A stretch of 11,975 nt of DNA from an uncultured Solirubrobacteraceae bacterium (GTDB taxonomy: Bacteria; Actinomycetota; Thermoleophilia; Solirubrobacterales; Solirubrobacteraceae). Shown here one piece after another: positions 1 to 5,325 of this stretch; position 1 is the stretch's first letter; every line of letters starts with the position of its first letter. Under the pieces are notes generated by a model. The model was given only the letters and a program-made list of their open reading frames with translations. It did no database searches and had not been told where the DNA came from. The stretch covers positions 1 through 11,975 of the forward strand of contig CADCVT010000018.1 of the NCBI GenBank assembly GCA_902806215.1. The letters run 5' to 3'. The translations under genes were made by a program, and so were the position numbers.

Positions 1-208
1 GCGGGTATGCGGCGAGGTCCGAGCCGTCGTTGAACTGGGTCGGGTTGACGAACAGCGAGACGACGACGAGGTCGGTTCGCTCGCGCGCGGCGCGCACGAG
101 CGCGAGGTGCCCGTCGTGCAGCGCGCCCATCGTCGGCACGAGCCCCACCGGCCCGCCCGCAGCACGGACGGAGGCACGCACCTCGGAGACGGAGCGAACG
201 ATCCTCAC
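1..208 (-). CDS. panC: Pantoate--beta-alanine ligase (pantothenate synthetase), N-terminal part only
   Basis: PanC makes pantothenate from pantoate, beta-alanine and ATP in the cytoplasm, the last step before coenzyme A synthesis. Only the first 69 codons lie in the window; the 3' end is beyond base 1. The visible protein has the family's ATP-binding signature PTMGALHDGH at about residues 25-34, with the two HIGH-type histidines, and then SLFVNPTQFN at 51-60, which matches the conserved substrate-site strand. The start is the GTG at 208-206. It overlaps the TGA of the upstream DUF2520 gene by four bases (GTGA), so the two genes are translationally coupled. No separate ribosome binding site is needed or obvious. 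The family call is firm from the motifs; whether the rest of the gene is intact cannot be seen. Confidence 0.93.
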   Translation of the reverse strand, partial: MRIVRSVSEVRASVRAAGGPVGLVPTMGALHDGHLALVRAARERTDLVVVSLFVNPTQFNDGSDLAAYP

Positions 209-909
209 GCGGCCTCTTCCTCACTGATGCTGTTTCGCGCTGCCAGCGCGCGCGTCGCGTCTGCGAGAGCATCGAACAGCGCGACGAGCTCGGGCGAGCG
301 GTCCGCGACCGCGCGGCGCTGGCGCGAGACGGTCATCTCGTCGCCGCGAACGATCGGGCCCGTCAGGGCGTCGGAGCCCATTGAAGCCCAGTTCTCGACC
401 GTCGCCCGCACGAGCGGCACGAGCAGATCGCGCCGCTCGGGTCCGAGCACCTGCTCGGCGGCGTCCTCGAGCGTGACGAGGAAGTTCGAGGCCATCGACG
501 CGGCGGCGTGGTACGTGGCGCGGTCCTCGTCGGCGATCTCCACCGGTCGCATCCCGAGCCGCAGGGCGAGGTCGCGGGCGACCTGCAGCGCGTCGGGCGT
601 CGAGCCGGCGATCGCGGCGCCGGCGCCCTCGAAGACCGCCTCCGGGCCGGTGACCGTCATCAGGGGGTGGAGGCTGAACGCGCGGTGGCCGGCGAGCGGC
701 TCGAGCGTCGTGGCGCCCGAGCAGTGGCCCACGAGCGGCCCAGGGGTGATCGCCGCGGCGGCGCGGGAGATCTCCGAGTCGGGGACGCAGAGGAGGACGA
801 CCTGGAAGTCGTGAGGGTCCGCGTCGCGTCCGAAGGGCGGAACGGTTCCGAGCGCGCGGGACAGCGCCGTGCCCATGCGGCCACGGCCAACGATGGCGAT
901 GTCGTTCAT
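205..909 (-). CDS. Rossmann-fold / DUF2520 NAD(P)-binding oxidoreductase-like protein
   Basis: This 234-residue protein has an N-terminal Rossmann fold with a GxGxxG loop (GRGRMG, residues 8-13) for NAD(P). It is followed by a helical C-terminal domain that I recognise as DUF2520, with a SLHPLMT segment and a HAAASMASNFL helix. The reaction of such proteins is not established. Because it is coupled to panC by a GTGA overlap, a role near pantothenate synthesis is plausible, for example as a ketopantoate reductase substitute (inference). I chose the ATG at 909-907 because it directly precedes the beta-strand NDIAIVG. The frame stays open back to 963, but the extra 18 residues look like upstream DNA. 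The last codons (NSISEEEAA) contain one copy of a 14-bp sequence repeated elsewhere in the window. The gene is divergent from the uracil-DNA glycosylase gene, with about 184 bp between starts. Confidence 0.85.
   Translation of the reverse strand: MNDIAIVGRGRMGTALSRALGTVPPFGRDADPHDFQVVLLCVPDSEISRAAAAITPGPLVGHCSGATTLEPLAGHRAFSLHPLMTVTGPEAVFEGAGAAIAGSTPDALQVARDLALRLGMRPVEIADEDRATYHAAASMASNFLVTLEDAAEQVLGPERRDLLVPLVRATVENWASMGSDALTGPIVRGDEMTVSRQRRAVADRSPELVALFDALADATRALAARNSISEEEAA
221..234 (+). repeat. Copy 1 of the 14-bp repeated motif TCRCTGATGCTGTT
   Basis: The plus strand reads TCACTGATGCTGTT. The preceding C makes a 15-bp exact match to the copy at 4436-4450. On the minus strand it encodes NSISE near the C-terminus of the DUF2520 protein, 15 bp before panC begins. 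It is locally richer in A/T than its surroundings. Function unknown. Confidence 0.75.
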
Positions 910-1080
910 CAGGTATTGGGGTCCAGTTCCCGGGTGGGATACCGGCCTTCTCGATGTGGTCACATGGTACCCCGTCGCATGCGGTTGTCACGATTGACGG
1001 CGGGCGCGTGTCGGCACTCACACATGACGAAAACGGCCGAAACTGCGGCTCGTCCGGGCCCGCGCGTCCGTGTGCCGGTC

Positions 1081-1086
1081 TAGAGT
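1081..1086 (+). promoter_or_regulatory. Candidate -10 box (TAGAGT) of a leaderless promoter
   Basis: TAGAGT fits the actinobacterial -10 pattern TAnnnT. It lies 7 nt upstream of the GTG at 1094, so transcription would begin at or next to that codon. No Shine-Dalgarno sequence fits in the gap and I see no clear -35 box. This supports choosing GTG 1094 as the start of the glycosylase gene. Confidence 0.55.
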
Positions 1087-1093
1087 CGCCCTC

Positions 1094-1828
1094 GTGTCCA
1101 GCGCGGACGAGCGCCGTGACGAGCTCAAGGCCGTCTTCCACGCGTGTCAGTCCTGCGTGCGCTGCCCGCAGCTCGCGTCGACGCGGCACTCCGTCGTGTT
1201 CGGTGCGGGCAACGCCGACGCGGATCTCATGTTCGTCGGGGAGGCCCCGGGAGCGAACGAGGATCGCCAGGGGCTGCCGTTCGTGGGACAGGCTGGGAAG
1301 CTGCTCGACCAGCTCCTGTCGGAGATCGGGCTGACGCGGGCGGAGGTGTTCGTCGCCAACGTCCTGAAGTGCCGCCCGCCCGGCAACCGCGACCCGCACC
1401 CGGCCGAGGTCGACAACTGCCAGGGGTGGCTGTTCGACCAGATCCGGCTCGTCGAGCCGCGCGTGATCTGCACGCTGGGGAACTTCGCGACGAAGCTCCT
1501 GCGCGGCGACGCGACGGGGATCCGGCGGGTGCACGGGCAGGAGGAGATCCGGCAGATCGGGCCGCGCGCGGTCCGGCTGTTCCCGCTCTTCCACCCGGCG
1601 GCGGCGCTGTACACGCCGTCGATGGTCGACACCCTGCGCGAGGACTTCGCGCGCATCCCGGCGCTGCTGGCCAAGCCGCCGGTCGATCAGCCGGAGCCGG
1701 AGGCGGGACCGATCGAGATCGAGGTCGTCGAGCCGGAGCCCGAGCCGCGCTCGCTCGTCGACGACGTGCCCGATGCGGCGCCCGAGCCGCAGCCGGCGCT
1801 CGTGGCCGAGCAGATGGGCCTCTTCTAG
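1094..1828 (+). CDS. Family 4 (UDGa-type) Fe-S uracil-DNA glycosylase with C-terminal clamp-binding-like peptide
   Basis: This 244-residue enzyme removes uracil from DNA to start base-excision repair. Motif GEAPGANEDRQG (49-60) and motif HPAAAL (167-172) are the two active-site loops of the family. Four cysteines, C21, C24, C93 and C109, have the spacing of the 4Fe-4S ligands in thermophilic family 4 enzymes. After about residue 195 comes an acidic, proline-rich tail of roughly 45 residues ending in EQMGLF. Those last residues resemble the bacterial sliding-clamp-binding motif (QxxLF type), so the tail may tether the enzyme to the DNA polymerase clamp (inference). The GTG at 1094 is preferred over one 24 bp upstream because a TAGAGT box sits 7 nt before it. 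The stop overlaps the stop of the convergent HD-GYP gene. Confidence 0.93.
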   Translation: MSSADERRDELKAVFHACQSCVRCPQLASTRHSVVFGAGNADADLMFVGEAPGANEDRQGLPFVGQAGKLLDQLLSEIGLTRAEVFVANVLKCRPPGNRDPHPAEVDNCQGWLFDQIRLVEPRVICTLGNFATKLLRGDATGIRRVHGQEEIRQIGPRAVRLFPLFHPAAALYTPSMVDTLREDFARIPALLAKPPVDQPEPEAGPIEIEVVEPEPEPRSLVDDVPDAAPEPQPALVAEQMGLF

Positions 1829-2412
1829 GCCCTGCAGACCAGCTCGAGCAGCGCGGCTGCGACGAGCGGGTCGAACTGGCGGCCGGCGTCGGCGTCGATG
1901 CGGCGGCACGCCTCCTCGTGGGGGAGCGCCTCGCGGTAGGCGCGGCGGGTCGTCATCGCGTCGAACGCGTCGGCCACGCTGACGATGCGCGCCTCCATCG
2001 GGATGTCGGTCCCGGACAGCCCGTCGGGGTAGCCGTTGCCGTCCCAGTGCTCGTGCGTCGCGCGGACGAGCACCCCGAGGTGCTCGAGGCCGGACATGCG
2101 GACGAGGATCTCCTCGCCCTCGATCGTGTGCCGGCGCATCTTGCGGCGCTGCAGGTCGTTCAGCCCGCCGGGGTGGTCGAGGATCTCCGGCTCGATCGCG
2201 AGCTTGCCCACGTCGTGCAGGACGGCCACGAGCTCGACCTCGGTCGCGGCCATGGCGTCGAGGCCCATCCGGTCGGCGAGGCGGCGCGCCAGGACGGCGA
2301 GGCGGTGGCTGTGGTCGGCGGTGGCGCGGTGGTGCGTGCGCAGCTCACGGGCGAGCGCGCGAATCGCGCGTCGCACCTGCGGGCTGTCCTGGGTGAGGGT
2401 CGTCGGGGGCAC
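1825..2412 (-). CDS. Stand-alone HD-GYP domain phosphohydrolase (putative cyclic-di-GMP phosphodiesterase)
   Basis: The 195-residue protein is almost entirely an HD-GYP domain, a metal-dependent phosphohydrolase fold that in studied members breaks down cyclic di-GMP. Visible landmarks are HD in VLHDVGK (H66, D67, K70), H95 in RRHTIEGE, and THEHWDGNGYPDGL (119-132) with the GYP signature at 127-129. Then comes ADAFDAMT (147-153). The usual HHE triplet reads THE here, so one of two adjacent metal-binding histidines seems replaced by T119. There is no sensory or receiver domain and no membrane segment. The start is GTG 2412, with GAAGG at 2426-2422 nine bases upstream as ribosome binding site. 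Its stop shares the palindromic CTAG (1825-1828) with the convergent glycosylase gene. It may be co-transcribed with the upstream oxidoreductase 67 bp away. Confidence 0.88.
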   Translation of the reverse strand: MPPTTLTQDSPQVRRAIRALARELRTHHRATADHSHRLAVLARRLADRMGLDAMAATEVELVAVLHDVGKLAIEPEILDHPGGLNDLQRRKMRRHTIEGEEILVRMSGLEHLGVLVRATHEHWDGNGYPDGLSGTDIPMEARIVSVADAFDAMTTRRAYREALPHEEACRRIDADAGRQFDPLVAAALLELVCRA

Positions 2413-2479
2413 GGAGCTTCGCCTTCGGTTTCCCTGTAGTCGGCTCCCTCCGTCGTTCCTTGGACGGTTGTCTGACCGG

Positions 2480-3457
2480 TCAACCGCCGGGGCCGTCCCG
2501 CAGTGTCGGCAGGACGGTCTCGCCGTAGCGCCGGATCGAGCCGATCGGGTCGGCGTTGCCGATCAGCTGAAGGCAGATCACCGTCGCGCCGAGCCCTTCC
2601 ATCTCACGGAGCCGGTCGACGTGCTCGCTCGGGTCGTCGCCGATGATGAAGCCCTCCTTGGCGAACTCCTCGTCGCTGACCTTCTCCGCGCCGAGCCGCT
2701 CGATCTCCGCCGGGTCGTGGATGTCGTCGGTGTAGAGCTCGGGGAGCTGCGTGCCCTTCCACTTGCGCGTGCTCGCGATCGCCTTCTCCTCATCGTCGGA
2801 GAGGTGGAACCCCGAGTGCAGGATGATCTCGCCCGTGCCGCCCGCGCTGCGGTAGGCCTCGATGATCTCCGGCGCCTGCTCGGGATCGCCGAGGGTCCAC
2901 AGGCCGTCGCCGTGCTTGGCGGCGACCGCCGCGGCCTGCGGCCCGAACGCGCTGACGTGGAGCTTCGGACGGCTCTTGGCGCGCGTGTAGAGCTTGGCCT
3001 CCTTGAGCGCGAACCAGCCGGCGTCCATCGTGACCGTCTCGCCGTCCCACAGCCGGCGGATCGCCTCGAGGCCCTGGTCCAGGCGCTCGATCTTCTCGCC
3101 GGGCGACGGCCAGTCGAGACCGAGCGGGACCTCGTTGACCGCCTCGCCGCTGCCGGCACCGAGGAAGACGCGGCCGGGGTAGAGGTCCTCCAGGCTCATG
3201 AACGTCTGCGCGACCACGCCCGGGTGGTAGTGGTGGACGATCGGGGTGACGCTCGTGCCGAGCGGGCCCGTCGTGTGCTGGCCGGCCGCGCCGAGGAAGA
3301 CCCACGCGCTCGACGCCCTGCCCTCCGGCCACCAGGGCGCGAAGTGGTCGGAGCTCGCGATCCCGTCGAAGCCCGCCGCGGTCGCGGCCTTGGCCTGCTC
3401 GACCATCTCGGACGGGGTGAACTCCTCGGTGGCCGCCGCAAACCAAAACTGCGTCAT
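2480..3457 (-). CDS. F420-dependent LLM-class oxidoreductase, glucose-6-phosphate dehydrogenase-like subfamily
   Basis: This 325-residue protein is a luciferase-like (LLM) TIM barrel that should use deazaflavin F420 as hydride carrier. It follows mycobacterial F420-dependent glucose-6-phosphate dehydrogenase (FGD) in layout: SSDHFAPW (35-42) with D37, H38 and W42, LGTSVTP (66-72), and LGAGSGEAVNE (99-109) with E109. In my hand alignment the FGD region that binds the sugar phosphate is not clearly kept, so the substrate is left open. The start is ATG 3457, with GGGAG at 3471-3467 nine bases upstream. That ATG overlaps the TGA of a 20-codon ORF that copies its own first codons. The gene is last in a minus-strand GT4-GT2 operon, which suggests a link to sugar or glycan metabolism, though simple hitch-hiking is possible. 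Confidence 0.88.
   Translation of the reverse strand: MTQFWFAAATEEFTPSEMVEQAKAATAAGFDGIASSDHFAPWWPEGRASSAWVFLGAAGQHTTGPLGTSVTPIVHHYHPGVVAQTFMSLEDLYPGRVFLGAGSGEAVNEVPLGLDWPSPGEKIERLDQGLEAIRRLWDGETVTMDAGWFALKEAKLYTRAKSRPKLHVSAFGPQAAAVAAKHGDGLWTLGDPEQAPEIIEAYRSAGGTGEIILHSGFHLSDDEEKAIASTRKWKGTQLPELYTDDIHDPAEIERLGAEKVSDEEFAKEGFIIGDDPSEHVDRLREMEGLGATVICLQLIGNADPIGSIRRYGETVLPTLRDGPGG
3435..3457 (-). repeat. Direct repeat copy A (true 5' end of the LLM oxidoreductase gene)
   Basis: These 23 bp encode the start MTQFWFAA of the oxidoreductase. They match 20 of 23 bases with copy B at 3494-3516, in the same orientation and offset by 59 bp. All three differences are synonymous between the copies (third codon positions). 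Confidence 0.8.
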
Positions 3458-3516
3458 GTCGTCGCACTCCCACGGTGGCTGATGGTTTGCGGTGCCGCGA
3501 ACCAGAACTGGGTCAT
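3454..3516 (-). CDS. 20-codon mini-ORF, decayed duplicate of the oxidoreductase N-terminus, coupled to both neighbours
   Basis: The ORF starts at ATG 3516, which overlaps the TGA of the upstream GT2 gene (ATGA). It ends in a TGA at 3456-3454 that overlaps the ATG of the oxidoreductase (ATGA). It encodes MTQFWFAA, identical to the oxidoreductase start, followed by PQTISHRGSATT, which is not. After the identical part, GCCACCG near 3480-3474 again resembles the real gene, as if the copy had taken a small insertion and a frameshift. I read it as the remnant of a partial duplication of the gene's 5' end, now serving at most as a coupling peptide. Whether it is translated is unknown. The SD-like GGGAG of the oxidoreductase lies inside it. 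Confidence 0.45.
   Translation of the reverse strand: MTQFWFAAPQTISHRGSATT
3494..3516 (-). repeat. Direct repeat copy B (duplicated oxidoreductase start region)
   Basis: It matches 20 of 23 bases with copy A at 3435-3457 and encodes the same eight residues MTQFWFAA. It begins exactly at the stop of the GT2 gene and directly follows a 10-bp hairpin. Confidence 0.8.
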
Positions 3517-4334
3517 GCCCTGCGGGCTACCCGCAGGGCCTTCAGTTGCTCGCGCGAGCGGCGCCTGAACGCTGCGGCACGCGCGAAGGTGATGAGCTGC
3601 GCGAGGTCGTCGCGCCGCTGTGCCCTGGGCCCGAGGCGCTTGCCGACGACCTCGCGGCGGCGGCGAGCCTCGTCCTGGAGGCGCTGCGGGCCGGTCGAGT
3701 GGCCGCCCTCGTGCACGAGCTGGACGTCGGGGACGAGGCACGTCGGGACGTCGGACCGCAGGCAGAGGTCGAGGTCCTCGTAGAAGAGGAAGTCGTCGGG
3801 GTCGAAAGGGCCGAGCCGGCGCAGGATCTCGGTCTTCGCGGCGAGCGCAGCCGTGATCGCCCAGCCGACCTGGCGGGGCTCGTCGCTGCGCCACGGCTCG
3901 GCGGTACGGGGGACGAACGCGCGGAGGATCTCGCTGCGCGTGCCCGGCTGCGGGTGGGCGGAGTCCTGGATCGACCCGTCCGGGTTGAGCAGGCGCGGGA
4001 CGAGCAGGGCGTTGCACGCGCGGGCGTCGGCGACGAGGTCTCCGATGCTGCCGTCGAGCAGCTCGACGTCGGGGTTGAGCAGGACGGTGACGTCGTGCGT
4101 GGCGCGCTCGACACCGGCGTTGTTCGCGGCGCCGTAGCCGGGGTTGTGGGGGAGCTCGACGAGCTCGGCGCCCCATTCCCGCGCGGCCTTCGGCCCGTCG
4201 TCGGTCGAGCCGGTGTCGACCACGACGACCTGCGGGCGCTCCTCGCCGCCCGGCAGGTGACGGTCGATCGAGGCGAGCAGCTTCTCGAGGTGCGGCCCCG
4301 ACTGGTGCAGCACGGTGACGATCGTGAAGCTCAC
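3513..4334 (-). CDS. Family 2 glycosyltransferase (GT-A fold)
   Basis: This 273-residue cytoplasmic enzyme should transfer a sugar from a nucleotide-sugar donor. The GT2 layout is clear: SFTIVTVLHQSG at the start, VVVVDTGSTDDG (37-47), HNPGYGAANNAG (63-74), the metal-binding NPD (87-89, in LLNPDVEL), and FYEDLDLC (184-191) with the E186-D187 acceptor-side pair. The last 50 residues are very basic and may touch the membrane or partner proteins. There is no membrane segment. I place the start at GTG 4334, which overlaps the TGA of the upstream GT4 gene by four bases; the frame is open further upstream, but that part lies inside the GT4 gene. The stop overlaps the mini-ORF start. Similar proteins include rhamnosyltransferases, but the sugar cannot be told from sequence. 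Confidence 0.9.
   Translation of the reverse strand: MSFTIVTVLHQSGPHLEKLLASIDRHLPGGEERPQVVVVDTGSTDDGPKAAREWGAELVELPHNPGYGAANNAGVERATHDVTVLLNPDVELLDGSIGDLVADARACNALLVPRLLNPDGSIQDSAHPQPGTRSEILRAFVPRTAEPWRSDEPRQVGWAITAALAAKTEILRRLGPFDPDDFLFYEDLDLCLRSDVPTCLVPDVQLVHEGGHSTGPQRLQDEARRRREVVGKRLGPRAQRRDDLAQLITFARAAAFRRRSREQLKALRVARRA
3517..3539 (-). other. Perfect 10-bp stem, 3-nt loop hairpin at the end of the GT2 gene
   Basis: The arms are GCCCTGCGGG and CCCGCAGGGC around a 3-base loop. The stem covers the last codons of the GT2 gene (RVARR) and ends at the base before the mini-ORF's ATG. No T tract follows on the minus strand, so a classical intrinsic terminator is unlikely. It may slow ribosomes or set the level of coupling to the downstream genes, or protect the upstream mRNA's 3' end after processing (inference). 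Confidence 0.6.
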
Positions 4335-5311
4335 CGGGCGACCTCGGCGAAGACGGCGCGGAGCGACGCGCCAGCGGCGCCCCAAGTGAACGAAGACGCT
4401 CGTTCCTTGGCACGGGCTCCCAGGTCACCACTGTTCTCACTGATGCTGTTCAAGACGCTCGCGAGAGCTGCTTCGTCACCCGGAGGAAAGCGAACGCACG
4501 CGTCACCGAGCGTCTCACGAAACACCGGCAGATCGCTGACGATCGACGGCGTGCCGTGCAGCGCCGCCTCGAGCGGAGGGAACCCGAAGCCCTCGAGCCT
4601 GCTCGGCATGACCAGTGCCGTCGCGTTCGCGTAGAGCGCGCCGAGCTGCTCGCTCGTGAACGCGTCGACGACGTGGACGTTCGGCCCGCGGAGCTTCGGC
4701 CGCAGGCGGCCGGCGCCTGCGAAGACGAGGTGCGCGTCGGTGGTCGACCGTGCGTGCGCGCGGAGCAGCAGCTCGGGGTCCTTGCGGGGCTCGAGGGCGC
4801 CGACGAACAGGACGTAGCGGGGCGGCGTGCCCGGCGGGAGGTCGCCGACGGGCCGCCGGGGGACGCCGGGGTGGACCACGCGGATGCCTTCGGCATCGAC
4901 GCCCCAGCGCGTGAGCGGGTCGATGGTGGCCCGGGCGTCGACCACGACGCGGTCGGCGCGCTGGGCCTGTCGCCTGAGGCGCCCGACGGCGTGCCACGCG
5001 CGCTCGTACGGCGTGAAGTCCTGCGGGCGCTCGACCCACGACAGGTCGTGGACGGTGAGCACGAACGGGACGTCCTTCGACACGGCGAGCGGTGCGGGGG
5101 CGGGCGCCCACACGACGTCGGCGCCGCCGGCGATCGCGTCGAGGCGCGGCCGTCCGAGCACGGCTGCGGACGCGAAGACCAGCCTCCTCGTGCGCGCATC
5201 GACCTGCACGCGCTCGATGTCGACGTCCTGGAGGGCTCCGAGCATGCCGCGCGTGTACTCCGCGACGCCCCGCCCGCCGGCGAGGTGCCGCGCGTCGACC
5301 GCGACCTTCAC
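4331..5311 (-). CDS. Family 4 glycosyltransferase (GT-B fold)
   Basis: The 326-residue protein is a retaining GT4 glycosyltransferase. The N-terminal domain begins MKVAVDARHLAGGRGVAEYTRGML, including the conserved glycine loop. LTVHDLSW (85-92) is followed by the donor-binding domain, with FVGALEPRKDP (169-179) and SRLEGFGFPPLEAALHGTP (237-255). E240 and E248 form the EX7E motif. The GTG at 5311 fits the beta-strand start; no ribosome binding site is clear and only 14 bp separate it from the ATG of the divergent GT4 gene. The stretch from about 4380 to 4530, coding for the last 50-65 residues, is less GC-rich than its surroundings and contains the second copy of the repeated 14-bp motif (encoding NSISE, 288-292), where homologues normally show a DDPxLR-type segment. 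First gene of the GT4-GT2-oxidoreductase operon. Confidence 0.92.
   Translation of the reverse strand: MKVAVDARHLAGGRGVAEYTRGMLGALQDVDIERVQVDARTRRLVFASAAVLGRPRLDAIAGGADVVWAPAPAPLAVSKDVPFVLTVHDLSWVERPQDFTPYERAWHAVGRLRRQAQRADRVVVDARATIDPLTRWGVDAEGIRVVHPGVPRRPVGDLPPGTPPRYVLFVGALEPRKDPELLLRAHARSTTDAHLVFAGAGRLRPKLRGPNVHVVDAFTSEQLGALYANATALVMPSRLEGFGFPPLEAALHGTPSIVSDLPVFRETLGDACVRFPPGDEAALASVLNSISENSGDLGARAKERASSFTWGAAGASLRAVFAEVAR
4437..4450 (+). repeat. Copy 2 of the 14-bp repeated motif TCRCTGATGCTGTT
   Basis: The plus strand reads TCACTGATGCTGTT, identical to copy 1, with one more matching base on its left. It lies inside the 3' part of the minus-strand GT4 gene and encodes NSISE on that strand. 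CTGTTC occurs on both sides of the core (4431-4436 and 4446-4451). Confidence 0.75.
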
Positions 5312-5325
5312 AGTGTCGGGCCTCG

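Noticed and set aside
954..965. ATGTG-GT-CACAT inverted repeat between the DUF2520 and glycosylase genes (CRP-like look)
   Set aside because: Single copy with short 5-bp arms, not matching the spacing of a CRP site and not positioned over a recognisable promoter; too likely by chance.
221..1909. Very long minus-strand open frame antisense to the glycosylase gene
   Set aside because: It is a product of GC-rich codon bias: the translation is arginine/proline-rich with no domain, and it runs across real genes on both strands.
2450..2485. Small stems (CCGTC/GACGG and GGTTG/CAACC) around the oxidoreductase stop
   Set aside because: Five-bp stems with 8-10-nt loops are common in GC-rich DNA, and no T tract follows; not enough for a terminator call.
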